Positions 6,443 to 7,777 of a stretch of DNA of 7,777 bases are shown here, in pieces. The first letter of the stretch is position 1, and the number at the start of each line of letters is the position of its first letter. Made by a program: the position numbers and the translations under genes. Where the stretch lies: assembly GCA_030550225.1 (NCBI GenBank), contig JAUQPV010000113.1:1-7777 (forward strand), given 5' to 3'. This stretch comes from Acidobacteriota bacterium. Lineage in GTDB: Bacteria > Acidobacteriota > HRBIN11. The notes beneath the pieces were generated by a model. It ran no database searches, was not told where the DNA came from, and saw nothing but the letters and a program-made list of their open reading frames with translations.

Positions 6443-6837
6443 GCCGGGTCCCTCCCCGACCGAAGCCGCTCCCACCGCCGGACGATTCGCTGGACGGCGG
6501 CCAGAAAAGCGGCCTGGAAGGATTGAAAGGAGAGCTCTTTCATCTCCGGCCGGGCCACCAAGACGATGTCGACCGCCGGCCATCCGTGACGATGTCGCCG
6601 GAAGACTTCCCGGGCCCAGCGCTTCCAGCGGTTGCGGACGACGGCCCGGGGCGCCGCCCGACGACCGATCTGGAGACCCAGGCGGGGGACACCCCGGTCG
6701 TTGGGCCTCCACCGTAAGACAAAATAAGGCGTGGCCTCCGTCCGGCCTTCCTGGAAGACCCGCTGATAGTCCCGACGCTTGCGCAATCGGAGGTCGGGCG
6801 GCCAGGTCTCCCGCCGGTTCACGGTGTCAGGCGCCAT
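6439..6837 (-). CDS. rnpA: Ribonuclease P protein component
   Basis: RnpA is the basic protein subunit that helps RNase P RNA bind and cleave the 5' leader of precursor tRNAs. At 132 residues it is near normal family size. It has the N-terminal L-R-L-R-K-R-R-D-Y-Q-R-V-F-Q-E-G-R motif, the central G-L-Q-I-G-R-R strand, and the RNR helix A-V-V-R-N-R-W-K-R-W-A-R-E-V-F-R-R. A short C-terminal Arg-rich helix follows. ATG at 6837 lies inside the last codons of rpmH, so the genes overlap by 19 bp; AGAAGG lies 4 nt upstream. A GTG at 6822 overlapping the rpmH stop as GTGA is an alternative start that would remove five residues. The 3' end overlaps yidD by ATGA. Confidence 0.95.
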   Translation of the reverse strand: MAPDTVNRRETWPPDLRLRKRRDYQRVFQEGRTEATPYFVLRWRPNDRGVPRLGLQIGRRAAPRAVVRNRWKRWAREVFRRHRHGWPAVDIVLVARPEMKELSFQSFQAAFLAAVQRIVRRWERLRSGRDPA

Positions 6838-6953
6838 CGGCCCTTCTGCCGACGCCGCTTGAGGACCCGCCGGCCCCCGGGCGTGCGCATCCGAGCTCGA
6901 AAACCGTGCGTCTTCTTGCGATGACGGATGTTGGGTTGAAAAGTCCGCTTCAT
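6819..6953 (-). CDS. rpmH: 50S ribosomal protein L34
   Basis: This 44-residue, very basic protein begins M-K-R-T-F-Q-P-N-I-R-H-R-K-K-T-H-G-F-R-A-R and continues with M-R-T-P-G-G-R-R-V-L-K-R-R-R-Q-K-G-R, the signature of L34 of the large ribosomal subunit. Length is normal for the family. The stop TGA (6821-6819) lies inside rnpA, giving a 19-bp overlap and likely translational coupling. No good Shine-Dalgarno motif precedes ATG at 6953; the upstream bases are aaacgagcc, and octamer array C begins 12 nt away. It is the first gene of the cluster. The dnaA gene that commonly lies upstream in other bacteria is replaced here by the divergent mtnA. Confidence 0.97.
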   Translation of the reverse strand: MKRTFQPNIRHRKKTHGFRARMRTPGGRRVLKRRRQKGRWRLTP

Positions 6954-6964
6954 GGCTCGTTTAG

Positions 6965-7012
6965 CATCCGGGAATTCGGCAGTCCGGCAGTTCGGGAATT
7001 CGGCAGATAGGC
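6965..7012 (+). repeat. Octanucleotide array C (unit A[AG]TTCGGC)
   Basis: Six octamers in register: catccggg, aattcggc, agtccggc, agttcggg, aattcggc, agataggc. Decayed copies continue to about 7028. The array lies 12-59 nt upstream of the rpmH start, within or next to its 5' leader. Its reverse complement closely resembles array D on the other side of the island. Confidence 0.8.
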
Positions 7013-7047
7013 AAGTGGATAGGAGGCAGGCCGATGGTCCCCTTTAA

Positions 7048-7099
7048 CCCCGACTGGTAGGGCCTGACCAGACATCAAGATGACTCTCTGAAGTCGGGG
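7048..7099. other. Candidate structured element in the rpmH-mtnA island
   Basis: ccccgact (7048-7055) and agtcgggg (7092-7099) are perfect 8-bp reverse complements enclosing 36 bases. Inside, ctggt (7054-7058) can pair with accag (7067-7071). A further GC-rich stretch to about 7146 has short stems (cgag/ctcg near 7120). The sequence could be part of the rpmH leader on the minus strand or an independent small RNA on either strand. I recognise no known RNA family. Confidence 0.3.
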
Positions 7100-7146
7100 C
7101 CTCGACGCCCGCCGGAGGCGAGTAGCCTCGAGAAGAAGCCCACCCT

Positions 7147-7234
7147 GCTCTGCCCATCTGTCTTATTCCCGAACTGCCGAACTCCCGAATTGCCGAATTG
7201 CCGAACTCTCGAACTGCCGAATCCCCGAGTGACC
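7147..7234 (-). repeat. Octanucleotide array D (unit GAACTGCC on the + strand)
   Basis: Eleven octamers keep perfect 8-bp register. The core is gaactgcc, gaactccc, gaattgcc, gaattgcc, gaactctc, gaactgcc, gaatcccc (7171-7226), with degenerate units on both sides (gctctgcc, catctgtc, ttattccc; gagtgacc). Read on the minus strand the unit is GGCAGTTC, the same family as arrays A and C. The array ends about 25 bp upstream of the mtnA -10 box. Confidence 0.85.
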
Positions 7235-7264
7235 TTACGGCTTCGTCTTACGCCTTAGTATAAT
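7235..7264 (+). promoter_or_regulatory. Promoter of mtnA
   Basis: A perfect consensus -10 hexamer TATAAT lies at 7259-7264. The best-placed -35 is the weak TTACGG at 7235-7240, 18 bp upstream. Transcription would start near 7270-7272, giving a leader of about 55 nt. The weak -35 suggests an activator or another sigma preference. Confidence 0.6.
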
Positions 7265-7267
7265 AAG

Positions 7268-7306
7268 GGCTGTTCGGCCCCTCGGCAACCGGGCCGTTGA
7301 ACAGCC
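7268..7306 (+). promoter_or_regulatory. Strong leader hairpin upstream of mtnA
   Basis: ggctgttc-ggccc (7268-7280) pairs with gggcc-(gtt)-gaacagcc (7291-7306): 13 base pairs with a 3-nt bulge and a 10-nt loop ctcggcaacc. It starts at or near the predicted transcript 5' end. A second small pairing, ggat (7307-7310 region) with atcc (7321-7324), would place the GGAGGT ribosome site (7315-7320) in a loop just before ATG. This is either a 5' stabilising hairpin or a translation-control element. No known riboswitch consensus fits over its full length. Confidence 0.5.
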
Positions 7307-7324
7307 GGATCGGCGGAGGTATCC

Positions 7325-7777
7325 ATGTGGCCGTACGAGACGCCTATCGTCTGGCAGGTGGAAGATCATACGGTCTGGATGATCGACCAGCGGTACCTGC
7401 CCCATCGGGAGGACGTCTACGTCGCCCGGAGCTATGAAGACGTGGCCCGGGCGATTCAGACGATGGTCATCCGGGGGGCACCGGCCATCGGCGTGGCGGC
7501 GGCCATGGGCGTCGCCTTGGCTTTCCGGGACGCTTCGGCCGTGCCGGCCGACCCGGCGGCCCGGCGGGCCTACTTCCGACGGGTCGCCGAGACCCTCCGG
7601 CAGACCCGGCCGACGGCCGTCAATCTGACGTGGGCCCTTCGCCGGATGGAACGAGTCCTGGAGGCTCATCTGGACGCACCGCCCGACGAGCTGTTCCGGC
7701 ACCTCCGGGCGGAAGCCCTGGAGATTCAGGTCGAGGACGTTGCTCTCAACCGCCGGATCGGCGAGTATGGCGCCCAG
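7325..7777 (+). CDS. mtnA: S-methyl-5-thioribose-1-phosphate isomerase, N-terminal part (runs off window)
   Basis: MtnA converts 5-methylthioribose-1-phosphate to 5-methylthioribulose-1-phosphate in the methionine salvage pathway, in the cytoplasm. The first 151 codons are present and the frame is open to the last base. Diagnostic segments are the N-terminal W-x-x-x-x-V-x-x-I-D-Q-R-Y-L-P, Y-E-D-V-A-x-A-I-Q-T-M-V-I-R50-G-A-P-A-I-G-V-A-A-A-M-G, and R-P-T-A-V-N-L-T-W-A-L-R-R-M (about 95-108). The R-G-A-P-A-I-G loop is the phosphate/substrate-binding signature that separates MtnA from eIF2B subunits. The catalytic Cys and Asp lie beyond the window. ATG at 7325 has GGAGGT at 7315-7320. Ribose-1,5-bisphosphate isomerase is a relative, but the N-terminus fits MtnA better. 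It is divergent from rpmH. Confidence 0.92.
   Translation, partial: MWPYETPIVWQVEDHTVWMIDQRYLPHREDVYVARSYEDVARAIQTMVIRGAPAIGVAAAMGVALAFRDASAVPADPAARRAYFRRVAETLRQTRPTAVNLTWALRRMERVLEAHLDAPPDELFRHLRAEALEIQVEDVALNRRIGEYGAQ

Noticed and set aside
7048..7099. Bacterial SRP (4.5S) RNA on the minus strand
   Set aside because: GGTCAGG is present but the essential GGAAGGAAGCAGCC loop is missing.
6965..7234. CRISPR array
   Set aside because: The repeats are 8 bp, directly tandem and without spacers, and no cas genes are present.
7268..7306. SAM-I riboswitch upstream of mtnA
   Set aside because: Only GGCCC and CGGCAACC resemble the family. The kink-turn, the P1 helix and an expression platform are absent and the leader is about 55 nt, too short.
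6954..7324. Replication origin next to rpmH
   Set aside because: I find no TTATCCACA-type DnaA boxes or AT-rich unwinding region, and dnaA is absent from the window.
7235..7702. 155-residue minus-strand ORF opposite mtnA
   Set aside because: It is antisense to the well-supported mtnA reading frame and has no recognisable features.

Overview
The window is GC-rich bacterial DNA, gene-dense, with strong Shine-Dalgarno motifs and stop/start overlaps. Arg, Glu, Val and Pro dominate the proteins. Together with the short-period intergenic repeats, this suggests an uncultured, possibly thermophilic bacterium; the phylum cannot be fixed from the sequence alone. YidC has a large periplasmic (P1-type) domain, which points to a diderm.

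Layout, left to right. (1) Positions 2-157 hold the last 51 codons of a + strand gene resembling the C-terminus of TrmJ/SpoU-type RNA methyltransferases, with short 'atagacccc' repeats around its stop. (2) Positions 311-4083 are a two-gene + strand operon: an ECF-type RNA polymerase sigma factor overlaps by ATGA a 1050-residue membrane protein. That protein begins as a zinc-binding (zf-HC2) anti-sigma factor, crosses the membrane once, and continues outside as a carboxypeptidase-regulatory-like fold, a Gly/Pro linker, a VIT domain, a von Willebrand A domain with an intact MIDAS, and a C-terminal PDZ-like domain. (3) Positions 4084-4437 are a gene-free convergent junction with a good intrinsic terminator, a large imperfect palindrome and several 8-bp tandem repeat arrays. 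(4) Positions 6953 down to 4438 are the minus-strand cluster rpmH-rnpA-yidD-yidC (ribosomal protein L34, RNase P protein, YidD, YidC), tightly packed and in the canonical order, but without dnaA upstream. (5) Positions 6954-7324 are a second gene-free island between the divergent rpmH and mtnA, again edged by 8-bp repeat arrays in inverted orientation. It carries the mtnA -10 box and a strong leader hairpin. (6) Position 7325 to the window end is the first 151 codons of mtnA (methylthioribose-1-phosphate isomerase, methionine salvage).

How the parts work together. The sigma/anti-sigma pair looks like a transmembrane signalling unit in which the sensor is a large surface protein with an adhesion- or ligand-binding-type VIT-VWA module. 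The rpmH-yidC cluster is housekeeping: translation, tRNA 5' maturation and membrane protein insertion. The most unusual points are the one-polypeptide fusion of anti-sigma factor with VIT-VWA-PDZ, and the octanucleotide-periodic arrays that frame both gene-free islands as inverted pairs.
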